Assembly (NCBI GenBank): GCA_937996795.1
Contig: CALKUH010000069.1
Span: 62,001 to 126,000, forward strand
Length of the DNA: 64,000 nucleotides
Origin: an uncultured Verrucomicrobiota bacterium
GTDB lineage: Bacteria; Verrucomicrobiota; Kiritimatiellia; CAIVKH01
Direction: 5' to 3'
The notes below the pieces were generated by a model. It saw only the letters and a list, made by a program, of their open reading frames with translations, had not been told where the DNA came from and made no database searches. A program made the position numbers and the translations under genes. Positions 16,948 through 25,275 of the stretch are shown here, in pieces (within the stretch, counting starts at the first letter, position 1; the number at the start of each line of letters is the position of its first letter).

Positions 16948-17742
16948 TCAAAGTCCGAGCACGTCGCGCATCGTGTAGAGGCCGGGCTTGCGGCCCGCGA
17001 GCCACGCCGCGGCGCGCAGCGCGCCCACGGCGAAGGTGTCACGGCTCGTCGCGCGGTGCGACAGTTCGATCAGCTCACCGTCCGTCGCGAACATCACCGT
17101 GTGGTCGCCGATGATGTCGCCGCCGCGCACGGCGTGGAAGCCGATCTCCGTCGCGCTGCGGTCCTCCTTCACCACGCCCTCGCGCCCGTGCACGGCGACC
17201 TGGTCGAGATCGACCTGCAGCCCGCGCGCAACGGCCTGGCCCAGGCCCAGCGCGGTGCCGCTCGGCGAATCCTTCTTGCGGCGGTGGTGGCGCTCGATGA
17301 TTTCGACGTCGTAGCCCTTGTCCTTCAGCGCGCGTCCCGCCTGCTCGAGCAGCGCGAACAGAAGGTTCACGCCGACGCTCATGTTTGGCGCCCAGACGAC
17401 GGGGATCTGCTTTGCCGCCGCCTCGATCGCGGCCTTGCCTTCGGGGCCGATCCCGGTGGTGCCGATGACCCAGCCCTTGCCCCAGCCGGCGATGCGCGGC
17501 GCGTTGCCGGCGGTGCCCTGGTGCCCGCTGAAATCCACGATCACATCGCACAACGGCGCGACCGCCGCGAGATCCGACGTGATGGTTACGCCCGTCTTGC
17601 CCGCCGGCTGCCCGAGTTCCGGGCAGTCCCACAGGTCGATGGCGCCGACCAGCTTCAGCCCCGCCACCGCGTTGTTTTCGATGCAGCGGATGAGCGTCCT
17701 GCCCATCCGTCCGCACGCGCCGACGATCACAATTTTCGTCAT
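16948..17742 (-). CDS. dapB: 4-hydroxy-tetrahydrodipicolinate reductase
   Basis: 264 residues. Reduces hydroxy-tetrahydrodipicolinate with NAD(P)H in the diaminopimelate/lysine pathway, needed for peptidoglycan. The nucleotide-binding VGACGRMGRTLI, the catalytic segment EIIERHHRRKKDSPSGTAL and the C-terminal HRATSRDTFAVGALRAA are diagnostic. It lies downstream of dapA, separated by an inverted repeat of 50 bases. Confidence 0.97.
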   Translation of the reverse strand: MTKIVIVGACGRMGRTLIRCIENNAVAGLKLVGAIDLWDCPELGQPAGKTGVTITSDLAAVAPLCDVIVDFSGHQGTAGNAPRIAGWGKGWVIGTTGIGPEGKAAIEAAAKQIPVVWAPNMSVGVNLLFALLEQAGRALKDKGYDVEIIERHHRRKKDSPSGTALGLGQAVARGLQVDLDQVAVHGREGVVKEDRSATEIGFHAVRGGDIIGDHTVMFATDGELIELSHRATSRDTFAVGALRAAAWLAGRKPGLYTMRDVLGL

Positions 17743-17747
17743 ATATT

Positions 17748-17800
17748 CACCACGGAGGGCACGGAGGCACGGAGAGGCTTTCTCCGTGTCTCCGTGGTTA
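17748..17800. repeat. ACCACGGAGG-type inverted repeat between dapA and dapB
   Basis: CACCACGGAGGGCACGGAGG is followed by GCTT and then CTCCGTGTCTCCGTGGTTA, giving a hairpin with a short loop. The TTA at the right end is the complement of the dapA stop codon. It is the same family as the element at 3474-3577, here without the long interior. Confidence 0.85.
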
Positions 17801-18673
17801 AATCAGATGTACCGACCGCAACGTCGCTTCCAGCCGCTTCTTGAGGCCTTCGCTCATTTCGCAGAGCGGCAGGCGGTAGACATCCTCGATCTTGCCCATC
17901 AACGCGAGCGCCGTCTTCACCGGGATCGGGTTCGTGTCGATGAAGAGGTCCGCGAACAGGCGGTAGTACTTCAGGTGCAGCGCGCGCGCCTCGGCCCAGC
18001 GGCCCGCGAGGGCATGGTGCACGAGGTCGGCCACCGCGCGCGGCGCGACATTCGACGCGACGCTGATCACGCCCACGCCGCCGACGGACATCATCGGCAG
18101 CGTCAGCGAATCATCGCCCGACAACACCTCCAGCTTCGGGCACGACGTGACGATCTGGCTGACGCGGTCCACGCTGCCCGCCGCCTCCTTGATCGCGACG
18201 ACCGCCGGGTGCTTGCTCAGCTCCACCACGACGTCCAGCGGGATTTCCTTCCCCGTCCGGCCCGGCACGTTGTAGAGGACGACGGGCAGGCCGAGGTCGG
18301 CCACGGCGGCAAAATGGCGGGTCAGCCCGAGCGCGTTCGGCTTGTTGTAGTAGGGCGTGACCTGGAGCGTTGCGTCGGCGCCCGCATCCTTCGCGTGCCG
18401 CGTCAGTTCCAGCGCCTCGGCGGTGGAATTCGCGCCCGTGCCCGCGATGATCTTCACGCGCTTGCGCGCCGTCTCGATGGCGACCTCGATCACGCGCTCG
18501 TGCTCGACATAGTCCAGCGTCGGCGACTCGCCGGTGGTCCCGACCGGCACGAGGCCGTCCACCCCGCCCGCGATCTGGAACTCGATCAGCTCCTTAAAGC
18601 GCTCATAGTCCACCTGTCCATCGCGGGTGAACGGAGTGACGATTGCCGTGTATGCGCCTGCCCAAGTGCTCAT
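17798..18673 (-). CDS. dapA: 4-hydroxy-tetrahydrodipicolinate synthase
   Basis: 292 residues. Condenses pyruvate and aspartate semialdehyde, the first committed step to diaminopimelate. Shows AIVTPFTRDGQVDYERF, the PVGTTGESPTL motif, the Schiff-base lysine in VVAIKEAAGS and YNVPGRTGKEIPLD. It is first in the dapA-dapB-folK-GH2 gene run and divergent from rpsB. Two TGTAAAAA dyads lie in its upstream region. The ATG was chosen over an upstream extension because it begins the conserved barrel. Confidence 0.97.
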   Translation of the reverse strand: MSTWAGAYTAIVTPFTRDGQVDYERFKELIEFQIAGGVDGLVPVGTTGESPTLDYVEHERVIEVAIETARKRVKIIAGTGANSTAEALELTRHAKDAGADATLQVTPYYNKPNALGLTRHFAAVADLGLPVVLYNVPGRTGKEIPLDVVVELSKHPAVVAIKEAAGSVDRVSQIVTSCPKLEVLSGDDSLTLPMMSVGGVGVISVASNVAPRAVADLVHHALAGRWAEARALHLKYYRLFADLFIDTNPIPVKTALALMGKIEDVYRLPLCEMSEGLKKRLEATLRSVHLI

Positions 18674-18690
18674 AAGTCTGTGCCTGAAGG

Positions 18691-18740
18691 TTGCAACGCC
18701 TGTAAAAACAAGTTGCGAGTCTTCCAACGTCTGTAAGAAA
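18691..18740 (-). promoter_or_regulatory. Paired dyad sites upstream of dapA (ACGYC-TGTAAAAA type)
   Basis: Two copies: TTGCA-ACGCC-TGTAAAAA at 18691-18708 and TTCCA-ACGTC-TGTAAGAA at 18722-18739. The start-to-start distance is 31 bases. The dapA ATG begins 18 bases from the nearer copy. The same motif pair occurs upstream of xdhC at 49824-49876. A regulator-binding site is the simplest reading; the regulator is unknown. Confidence 0.55.
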
Positions 18741-18909
18741 AAGCACGCATTTTCTGCTTGTGCCCCGCGCGCATTCCCGTATGTTCGCCCGCTTAGTCCT
18801 GAAAACGTGTGGAAGTAAGGACGGAAGCGAGTGCCGGCCCGCTCCCGGGTCGTGCCAAAGCGGATTTTCCCGACGCGATATGCCGAGGGAATAATAGAGG
18901 GAGTTGAAC

Positions 18910-19848
18910 ATGGAAACGGGTGACTTTACCCCCAACGTAGCCGTCCAGGACCTGCTCGACGCGGGTCTGCACTTCGGGCACCAGACCAAGCGCTGGAACC
19001 CGAAGATGAAGAAATACATCTTCGAGCCGGAAAAACGCGGCCGCAACGGCATCTACATCATTGACCTCGAAAAGACGCACGCGTGTCTGAAGACCGCGCT
19101 GAATTTCGTCTATCAAACCATCCTGCGCGGGCGCTCGATCCTCTTCGTCGGCACCAAGAAGCAGGCGCACGAGCCGATCGTCATGCTCGCCGACCGCACG
19201 AAGCAGCCCTATGTCATCAACCGCTGGCTCGGCGGCACGCTGACGAACAACGTCACGATCCGCAAGAGCATCGCGCGCATGCGCGAGATCGAGCGCCTGG
19301 AGGCGGACGGCAGCTTCGAGAAGATGCCGAAGAAGGAAGTCTCCCGCATGAAGCACGAGCTGGAGAAGCTCCACTTCAACCTGAGCGGCGTCGCCGACAT
19401 GAGCGAGCTGCCGGGCGCGGTGTTTGTCATCGATACGCAGCGCGAAGCCATCGCGGTCGCCGAAGCGCGCCGCCTCGGCATTCCCGTGATTGCGGTGGTG
19501 GACACGAACAGCGATCCCGACGTGGTCGACTATCCGATCCCGGCGAACGACGACGCGATCCGCTCCATCTCGCTGATCTGCCAGCTCGCGGCGGAAGCCG
19601 TGGAGAAGGGTGTCTCCGAATACTCCCGCGTCGCCGCTGAAGACCAGCGCCGTCGCGCCGCGGAGGAAGCCGCCGCGCAGGCCCGCGCCCGCGCCACGGA
19701 AGCCGCCGCCAAGGCGAACGCCCCGGCCGGCGAGGCTGCGGCGGCCAAGCCCGAAGCCAAGAAGCCGGTCCGCAAGCCTCGCGCCGCGAAGCCGGTCACC
19801 GAAGCCGCCGCGGAAGCGCCGGCCGGTGAAGCGCCTGCCGCAGGCTGA
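18910..19848 (+). CDS. rpsB: 30S ribosomal protein S2
   Basis: 312 residues. The S2 core is clear (LLDAGLHFGHQTKRWNPKMK, FVGTKKQAHEPI, NRWLGGTLTNNVTIRKSI, IPVIAVVDTNSDPDVVDYPI). The C-terminus is extended by about 65 Ala/Glu/Lys-rich residues beyond the usual end. An AGAGGGAG sequence precedes the ATG; the in-frame TTG six bases upstream is a less likely start. It forms the standard rpsB-tsf pair. Confidence 0.98.
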   Translation: METGDFTPNVAVQDLLDAGLHFGHQTKRWNPKMKKYIFEPEKRGRNGIYIIDLEKTHACLKTALNFVYQTILRGRSILFVGTKKQAHEPIVMLADRTKQPYVINRWLGGTLTNNVTIRKSIARMREIERLEADGSFEKMPKKEVSRMKHELEKLHFNLSGVADMSELPGAVFVIDTQREAIAVAEARRLGIPVIAVVDTNSDPDVVDYPIPANDDAIRSISLICQLAAEAVEKGVSEYSRVAAEDQRRRAAEEAAAQARARATEAAAKANAPAGEAAAAKPEAKKPVRKPRAAKPVTEAAAEAPAGEAPAAG

Positions 19849-19883
19849 ACCTGACACTCAAAACCTGACCCCGGGATATTTCC

Positions 19884-20720
19884 ATGGAAATCACAGCAGC
19901 ATTGGTCAAGGAGCTCCGCGACGAAACGGGGCTCGGCATGATGGAGTGCAAGAAGGCGCTCGTCGAAACGCAGGGCGACAAAGCCGCCGCCGTCAAAGTG
20001 CTCCGCGAGCGCGGGCTTGCCATCGCCGGCAAGAAGGCCGAGCGCGTGGCGAAAGACGGCCGTGTCGGTTGCGAGATCTATGACGGCGGCAAGACCGGCG
20101 TCATGATCGAAGTCAACTGCGAGACGGACTTCGTCGCACGCAACGCCTCGTTCCAGGCCTTCATGAAGGAACTGGTCCAGGCGTCGAAGAGCGTCGGCGA
20201 CAACGCGCTTGCCGAGAAGATGAAGGACCAGGTCGCCGCGAAGATCGCGGAGATCGGCGAAAACATCATCATCCGCCGCAACGTGAAGTACAGCGTGCAG
20301 GGCGAGGGCATCGTCGCCGGCTACATCCACCTTGGCGAAAAGGTCGGCGTGCTGGTGGAGGTCGGTTGCACCAAGGCGGCCACGCTCGCCGCCGAGGGAT
20401 TCCGCGAGGCGGTCAAGGACGTCACGCTGCACATCGCCGCGAGCAATCCGGCCTACCTGCAGCGCTCCGATGTCCCGGCGGACATCCTGCAGGCCGAGCG
20501 CGAAATCTACGCCAAACAGGTGGAAGGCAAGCCGGCGAACATTCTCCAGAAGATCGTCGACGGCAAGCTCGAGAAGTTCTACCAGCAGAACTGCCTCATC
20601 GAGCAGGCGTTCGTGAAGGATGCCGACCAGACGGTCACCGAGATGCTGAAGGCGCGCGGCGCGGCCGTGGGCGACACGCTCACCATCCGCCGCTTCGTGC
20701 GCTATCAGGTCGGCGCCTAA
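19884..20720 (+). CDS. tsf: Elongation factor Ts
   Basis: 278 residues. Exchanges GDP for GTP on EF-Tu. The N-terminal LVKELRDETGLGMMECKKAL and the core segment MIEVNCETDFVARNASFQAF are diagnostic. It follows rpsB by 35 bp, the conserved bacterial arrangement. Confidence 0.98.
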   Translation: MEITAALVKELRDETGLGMMECKKALVETQGDKAAAVKVLRERGLAIAGKKAERVAKDGRVGCEIYDGGKTGVMIEVNCETDFVARNASFQAFMKELVQASKSVGDNALAEKMKDQVAAKIAEIGENIIIRRNVKYSVQGEGIVAGYIHLGEKVGVLVEVGCTKAATLAAEGFREAVKDVTLHIAASNPAYLQRSDVPADILQAEREIYAKQVEGKPANILQKIVDGKLEKFYQQNCLIEQAFVKDADQTVTEMLKARGAAVGDTLTIRRFVRYQVGA

Positions 20721-20774
20721 CCACTTCCATCTCCATCCGCTCCCGCACGGGGGCGGGTGGAGGAAGGGGATCCG

Positions 20775-21173
20775 ATGAAACGCAAGGGGCTGACGCAGCT
20801 GGGCCGGAAGGTTTCGATTCCCGCCTCGCCCGGGAAGGCGACCTTGGAGACGTTTCCCAACCGGCACACGGACCGCGACTACACGATCCGCTTCGATTGC
20901 CCCGAATTCACCTCGCTGTGCCCGATCACGGGACAACCCGACTTCGGGCACATTGTGATTGAGTACGTGCCGGGTGCGCGTTGCCTGGAAAGTAAATCGC
21001 TGAAGCTGTATCTCGGCTCGTTCCGCAACGAGGGTTCCTTCGCCGAGGTCATCGCGAATCGCATCCGCGACGATCTGGTTGCCGCGCTCGTGCCGCGCCG
21101 GCTCACGGTGACCGCCGACTTCACTCCGCGCGGCGGCATCGGCATCCGCGTCGTTTCGACCTTCCCCGCGTAG
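20775..21173 (+). CDS. queF: QueF-type NADPH-dependent 7-cyano-7-deazaguanine reductase homologue
   Basis: 132 residues, the unimodular QueF length. It reduces preQ0 to preQ1 in queuosine synthesis. The catalytic Cys sits in FTSLCPITGQPDFGHIVIEY, with the downstream Asp also present, and ESKSLKLYLGSFRNEGSF matches the family. At the usual FHE motif the sequence reads FAE, so the conserved catalytic-site histidine is alanine while the glutamate remains. AGGAAGGGG precedes the chosen ATG. queE, queC and queD lie about 2-3 kb away, supporting the pathway assignment. Confidence 0.85.
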   Translation: MKRKGLTQLGRKVSIPASPGKATLETFPNRHTDRDYTIRFDCPEFTSLCPITGQPDFGHIVIEYVPGARCLESKSLKLYLGSFRNEGSFAEVIANRIRDDLVAALVPRRLTVTADFTPRGGIGIRVVSTFPA

Positions 21174-21184
21174 CGCACCGCTCC

Positions 21185-22048
21185 ATGGACGCGCCGGCCA
21201 CAGCCCTTACGATGCGCGCCCGGTTGCTGCATGCGGCCCGCCGGGCCCGCGCGACGGCGTATGGCGCGCTGCTTCCGTTCGACTACCTGTTCCGGAAGCT
21301 GAACCGGCTTTCCCTGTATCCGCCCATTCACCTGCGGCGCCATGTGGGCTGTCTCGGCGGCGGCTTCAACGGACCCGGCTATGAGTTCGTCGTGTACCTG
21401 CGCCTGCTGGCGGGCCTGCGCAACGGGCAGTCCGTCTGGGATCTGGCGTGCGGATGCGGGTTGTTGGAACTGGCGCTCGCCGACCTCGGGTGGGAGGGCC
21501 GCGTGGTGGGCACCGACATCCACCGCCCGTGCATCCGCTGGGCCCAGCGCCGGCTCGGCGCGGAATTGAAGCAGCACACGTTCGAGCACATGGACGTGTT
21601 TAATGCGGCCTACTGGCCGGCCGGCCGGCTGACGACGGCCCAGTGGCTCGAGCAATTCAGCGGGCGCGATTTCGACGTCGTGATCGCCAAGAGCCTGTTT
21701 ACGCACGTCCTGCCGGACGAACTCGACGTCTATCTCCGCGGCATCGCGCCGCGGATCAAACCGGGCGGTCGCGCAATGTTGACCTTCTTCCTGCTGGATG
21801 ACGAACAGGCGCGCGCCTCCGCCTCGGGCCGCGCGCGCATGCAGTTCCAGCCGTATGCGCAGGACGCGCGCTGCGCGGTGCGTACGCAGGTTGCGCCAAC
21901 CGCCGCGGTGGCCTACTCGCGCGCGTATGTGTTGGAACAGCTTCGCGTCGCGGGGTTCAACACCGAACGTTGCACGATCCACCCCGGCGCCTGGTCCGGC
22001 CGCCCCGACAGCCTGTCCTTCCAAGACATCGTCGTGATCGAGCGATAG
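21185..22048 (+). CDS. Class I SAM-dependent methyltransferase
   Basis: 287 residues. SAM-binding motif I is VWDLACGCGLLELALADLG, followed by the acidic residue in VVGTDIHRPCIRWA; the motif IV region is FDVVIAKSLFTHVLPDELDV and post-motif PRIKPGGRAMLTFF. The N-terminal 60 basic residues (FDYLFRKLNRLSLYPPIHLR) are typical of methyltransferases in surface-polysaccharide or lipid clusters. Substrate unknown. It begins 11 bp after queF, so the two may be co-transcribed. Confidence 0.85.
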   Translation: MDAPATALTMRARLLHAARRARATAYGALLPFDYLFRKLNRLSLYPPIHLRRHVGCLGGGFNGPGYEFVVYLRLLAGLRNGQSVWDLACGCGLLELALADLGWEGRVVGTDIHRPCIRWAQRRLGAELKQHTFEHMDVFNAAYWPAGRLTTAQWLEQFSGRDFDVVIAKSLFTHVLPDELDVYLRGIAPRIKPGGRAMLTFFLLDDEQARASASGRARMQFQPYAQDARCAVRTQVAPTAAVAYSRAYVLEQLRVAGFNTERCTIHPGAWSGRPDSLSFQDIVVIER

Positions 22049-22103
22049 CGTGGCGCGCAACGGGTCTGGCCCGGCTGCACCCGGCTGCCGGCGCAGGCCG
22101 GCA

Positions 22104-22469
22104 CTACTTCAGCGCGTTCTGCACCTCGGCAAGAAATGCGTTCTCTTCCGCAGCGGTTCCATCCGCGCCGATGACGCGTTGGAGGACGTCGAGAACCACG
22201 GCGCCGAGGGCCGGCGTTGGGAAGTGCGCGCATTGCTCCGCAATAAAGGACGCCCGATGAAGCGCGACGGTGTTTCGTATGCGCGCTGCTTCGGTCACGA
22301 CAAAAAAGCGACGGTCCGTCTTCGAGTTCCAGGGCAGCGCGGCGACTTGCTTGTCGAACGTTGCGTTTTCCTCTGCCGAAACTACGCCATCCTGACGGCG
22401 CCCCGCCAGTAGCAGGCGCACGAGCGCTTCAACTTGATCCTGGGTCAGCGAGTTCAACTGCGCATTCAT
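22104..22469 (-). CDS. TerB-like small acidic helical protein
   Basis: 121 residues. Two helical hairpins each carry an acidic, possibly metal-binding signature: RRQDGVVSAEENATFDKQV near the N-terminus and VIGADGTAAEENAFLAEVQ at the C-terminus. This D-G-x-x-x-x-EE pattern in both halves resembles TerB/tellurite-resistance-type domains. No known function; convergent with the methyltransferase gene and downstream of queD on the same strand. Confidence 0.6.
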   Translation of the reverse strand: MNAQLNSLTQDQVEALVRLLLAGRRQDGVVSAEENATFDKQVAALPWNSKTDRRFFVVTEAARIRNTVALHRASFIAEQCAHFPTPALGAVVLDVLQRVIGADGTAAEENAFLAEVQNALK

Positions 22470-22536
22470 CGGCACCCTCCGGCGCAATCATGCGAAACCG
22501 CGGAGACTCCCGCAAGAATCGAAAGGCCGCGAATGC

Positions 22537-22899
22537 CTATTCGCCCTGCCCGTCGTAGCTTGCGCCGGCGGTGCAGGTTTCGTGGACGACGACGCGGTGG
22601 AGAAGGGGCAGCGCGGGTTTCAACTTGTGCCAGATCCAGCGCGCGATGTTTTCGCTCGTCGGATTTTCGAGGCCGGGGATCTCGTTCAGATAGCGGTGAT
22701 CGAGCTGGTCGTAGAGCGGGGCGAACGCCTTTTTTACATCGCTGAAATCCATGACCCAGCCTGCGTGCGGATCCACCGGGCCGCGCACATGCAGCTCCAC
22801 TTTGAAGGAGTGCCCGTGCAGCCGCCCGCACTTGTGGCCCGGCGGACAGTTCGGCAGCCGGTGGGCGGATTCAAACGTGATGATTTTGAAGATGTCCAT
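22537..22899 (-). CDS. queD: 6-carboxy-5,6,7,8-tetrahydropterin synthase
   Basis: 120 residues. Makes 6-carboxytetrahydropterin for the preQ0 pathway. It has the zinc-site histidine in FESAHRLPNCP, the catalytic CGRLHGHSF (CxxxHGH), GWVMDFSDVK, LDHRYLNEI and the C-terminal VVHETCTAGA. It is last in the queE-queC-queD run on the minus strand. Confidence 0.95.
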   Translation of the reverse strand: MDIFKIITFESAHRLPNCPPGHKCGRLHGHSFKVELHVRGPVDPHAGWVMDFSDVKKAFAPLYDQLDHRYLNEIPGLENPTSENIARWIWHKLKPALPLLHRVVVHETCTAGASYDGQGE

Positions 22900-22907
22900 C
22901 GCTGGGA

Positions 22908-22933
22908 CCACGAAATACACCAAAGACACGAAC
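22908..22933. repeat. Short dispersed-repeat-like sequence (ACCACGAAATACACCAAAGACACG)
   Basis: ACCACGAAATACACC followed by AAAGACACGAACG lies between queC and queD. Its cadence matches the ACCACGGAGG-type intergenic elements, but no second arm is visible, so it looks like a degenerate or half copy. Confidence 0.45.
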
Positions 22934-22959
22934 GGGGAGAAGCCAGAAATCTGTTGGCG

Positions 22960-23661
22960 TCAGCGCGAGAGACGCGGGTCCGCGCGGCCGGTTTCGAGGA
23001 ATCCCTTCGCCCGCAACAGGCAGGCGTCGCAACGGCCGCAGGGCGTTCCGTTGGCGCGCGGATCGTAGCACGACGTGGTGAGGCCGTAATCGACGCCCAA
23101 TTTCAGCCCCGTCCGGATGATCGTCGCCTTGTCCATTTTCATCAGCGGCGCGTGGATGCGCAGCTTTTTCCCCTCGACCCCGGCGCGCGTCGCCAGGTTG
23201 GCCATGCGTTCGAACGCGCGGATGTAGTCCGGACGGCAGTCCGGGTAGCCGCTGTAGTCGAGCGCGTTCACGCCGATGAACACATCCGTGGAGCCGAGTA
23301 CTTCCGCCCACGCGAGGGCGAAGGAGAGGAAAATCGTGTTTCGGGCCGGTACGTAGGTGATCGGGATGCCGTGCCCCATTTGTTTCGTGCTCCGTCCCTT
23401 CGGGACGGGAACGTCCGCCGTCAGCGCGGAGCCGCCGAATGCGCGGAGATCAATCGCGACCACCTTGTGCGCCACCGCGCCGAGCGCGCGGGCGACGCGT
23501 CGCGCAGCGGCGAGTTCAATGGCGTGCCGCTGGCCGTAGCGGAACGAGAGGGCGTAGCAGTCGAACCCTTTCGCGCGCGCGATCGCCAGCGCGGTTGCGG
23601 AGTCGAGGCCGCCGCTCAGCAGCACTACGGCGCGTGGATTGTGTGCCGCGCGCGTTTTCAC
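22960..23661 (-). CDS. queC: 7-cyano-7-deazaguanine synthase
   Basis: 233 residues. ATP-dependent conversion of carboxy-deazaguanine to preQ0. The PP-loop SGGLDSATALAIA is at the N-terminus, FRYGQRHAIEL follows, and four zinc cysteines are seen in TTSCYDPRANGTPCGRCDAC. The GTG start overlaps the queE stop (GTGA), so translation is coupled. Upstream in-frame sequence belongs to queE. Confidence 0.96.
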   Translation of the reverse strand: MKTRAAHNPRAVVLLSGGLDSATALAIARAKGFDCYALSFRYGQRHAIELAAARRVARALGAVAHKVVAIDLRAFGGSALTADVPVPKGRSTKQMGHGIPITYVPARNTIFLSFALAWAEVLGSTDVFIGVNALDYSGYPDCRPDYIRAFERMANLATRAGVEGKKLRIHAPLMKMDKATIIRTGLKLGVDYGLTTSCYDPRANGTPCGRCDACLLRAKGFLETGRADPRLSR

Positions 23662-24455
23662 AGCTGGTCCATCATTTTGTGGGTTTGCGGGATGACGCGG
23701 ACGTCGCGCACGCGCTTCAGGCAGTGCGCCTGCCAGTCGAGCACCTGCTCGTTGCTCGGCGCATTGCGTGCCTCGGCAAACGGTGTCATCGGTTGCAGGA
23801 TCAGGATCGTGTCCGGCGCGGTGTCGGCGACCACGGCGCACGTTTCATCGAGGTCGGCAATGCTCGTGTCGGCGCTGACAATGGCCTTGGCGAACACCTC
23901 GACCTCGTTCTCCACGCAGCGCGCGAGGAATTTTCGGTGGCTGCCCCAGGCGGCCTCGTTTTGGGTGACGCTGGGCAGCTTGATGTCCATCGCCGCGATA
24001 TCGAGCCACGGCAACAGCAGGTCGAGCTGCGGATACAGGTCGCCCGCCGTTTCGAGGTAGGATTTCATGCCGAGGTGTTCGATGTGCGGCAGCAGCGCCT
24101 GCAAAAACTCCGCGTGCATCAGCGGCTCGCCGCCGGTCAGCGCGACGGAGTGGTGCGGACCCGCGCGCTCGTTCATCACGCGCAGCAAGTCGATGACCGC
24201 CTCCACGGAAAACGGATTGGGCGCGTCGCGGAAATCGCGGCGGCCCGGGGTTTGCTCGATGCGCGCCGCAGCGGGACGATAGCCCTGCGGCTGCCACGCG
24301 GTCACCGTTTCCGGCGAGTCGCAATAGACGCAGCGGCGGTGGCACCCGTAGAACCGCACGAAAATTTGACGCACCCCGACATACGGGCCTTCGCCCTGGA
24401 TGGAGGAGAAGACCTCCGTCAGCAGGGCGGTTGTGTTGGAGTGAACGCGAGACAT
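23658..24455 (-). CDS. queE: 7-carboxy-7-deazaguanine synthase (radical SAM)
   Basis: 265 residues. A radical SAM enzyme that contracts the carboxytetrahydropterin ring. The cluster-binding segment is FYGCHRRCVYCDS, preceded by FSSIQGEGPYVGVRQIFVRF, with ALTGGEPLMH after it. A gap of three bases separates it from hypB, so the queuosine genes are read with the hydrogenase maturation genes. Confidence 0.95.
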   Translation of the reverse strand: MSRVHSNTTALLTEVFSSIQGEGPYVGVRQIFVRFYGCHRRCVYCDSPETVTAWQPQGYRPAAARIEQTPGRRDFRDAPNPFSVEAVIDLLRVMNERAGPHHSVALTGGEPLMHAEFLQALLPHIEHLGMKSYLETAGDLYPQLDLLLPWLDIAAMDIKLPSVTQNEAAWGSHRKFLARCVENEVEVFAKAIVSADTSIADLDETCAVVADTAPDTILILQPMTPFAEARNAPSNEQVLDWQAHCLKRVRDVRVIPQTHKMMDQL

Positions 24456-24458
24456 CGG

Positions 24459-25250
24459 TCAGGCGTGGTGGTGCGCCGCGGGTTTCGCGCGCGTGTAGTC
24501 GCGCAGCAGGTCGTACCAGGCGGGGAGGCCCGCGCCGGTGCGGGCGGAAACTTCCAGGATCACCGCGGCAGGCGCGGCTTCGCGGATGTTTTTCAGCGCC
24601 AGTTCGCGCTTGAAGCCGACCGCTTCGGCGATGTCGACCTTGTTCAGCAGCACGACATCGGCGTTTTGGAAGATGGAGGGATACTTCAGCGGTTTGTCCT
24701 CGCCCTCGGTTACGGAGGTGACGACCACGCGCAGGCGTTCGCCGAGGTCGAAGTTGGACGGGCACACGAGGTTGCCGACATTCTCGATGAAGAGCAGGTC
24801 GACCGGTGTGTTGCCCAGGTCCTCCAGCGCGTGCTGGATCATGTGCGCATCGAGGTGGCACACCGTGCCGGTGGTGATCTGGACCGACGGCGCCCCGCTG
24901 GCGCGCAGGCGCCGGGCGTCGTTGTCCGTCGCGAGGTCGCCGACGATGGTCGCCATGCGGAATTCGTTCTTCAGGTCGCGCAATGTCGCTTCGAGCAGCG
25001 CGGTTTTGCCGGAGCCCGGGGAGGAGACGAGGTTCAGGGCCAGCGTGCCGCGCCCCTTGAAGTAGCCGCGGTTCTGCTCCGCGTGGCGGTCGTTCCGGGC
25101 CATCAGCGACTGGTGCAGCGCGATGGTGCGGTGCTCCTCGTCGTGGTCGTGATGATGATCGTGGGCGTGCCCGTGACCATGCCCGTGCGCATGGGCGTGG
25201 TCGTGCGCGTGGCTGTGTTTGGGGGCTGAACATCCGCAGTGATCGCACAT
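24459..25250 (-). CDS. hypB: Hydrogenase nickel incorporation GTPase HypB
   Basis: 263 residues. Delivers nickel to hydrogenase precursors with HypA. It begins MCDHCGCSAPKH, a metal-binding CxxCGC motif, then a histidine-rich stretch of about 40 residues that can store nickel. The GTPase domain has SSPGSGKTALLEATL, VGDLATDNDARRL, FIENVGNLVCPSNFDLGE and LNKVDIAE. It follows hypA by 25 bp and serves the two NiFe hydrogenases encoded upstream. Confidence 0.97.
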   Translation of the reverse strand: MCDHCGCSAPKHSHAHDHAHAHGHGHGHAHDHHHDHDEEHRTIALHQSLMARNDRHAEQNRGYFKGRGTLALNLVSSPGSGKTALLEATLRDLKNEFRMATIVGDLATDNDARRLRASGAPSVQITTGTVCHLDAHMIQHALEDLGNTPVDLLFIENVGNLVCPSNFDLGERLRVVVTSVTEGEDKPLKYPSIFQNADVVLLNKVDIAEAVGFKRELALKNIREAAPAAVILEVSARTGAGLPAWYDLLRDYTRAKPAAHHHA

Positions 25251-25275
25251 GGCCGAATCCTTTAATCGCTTCGCG

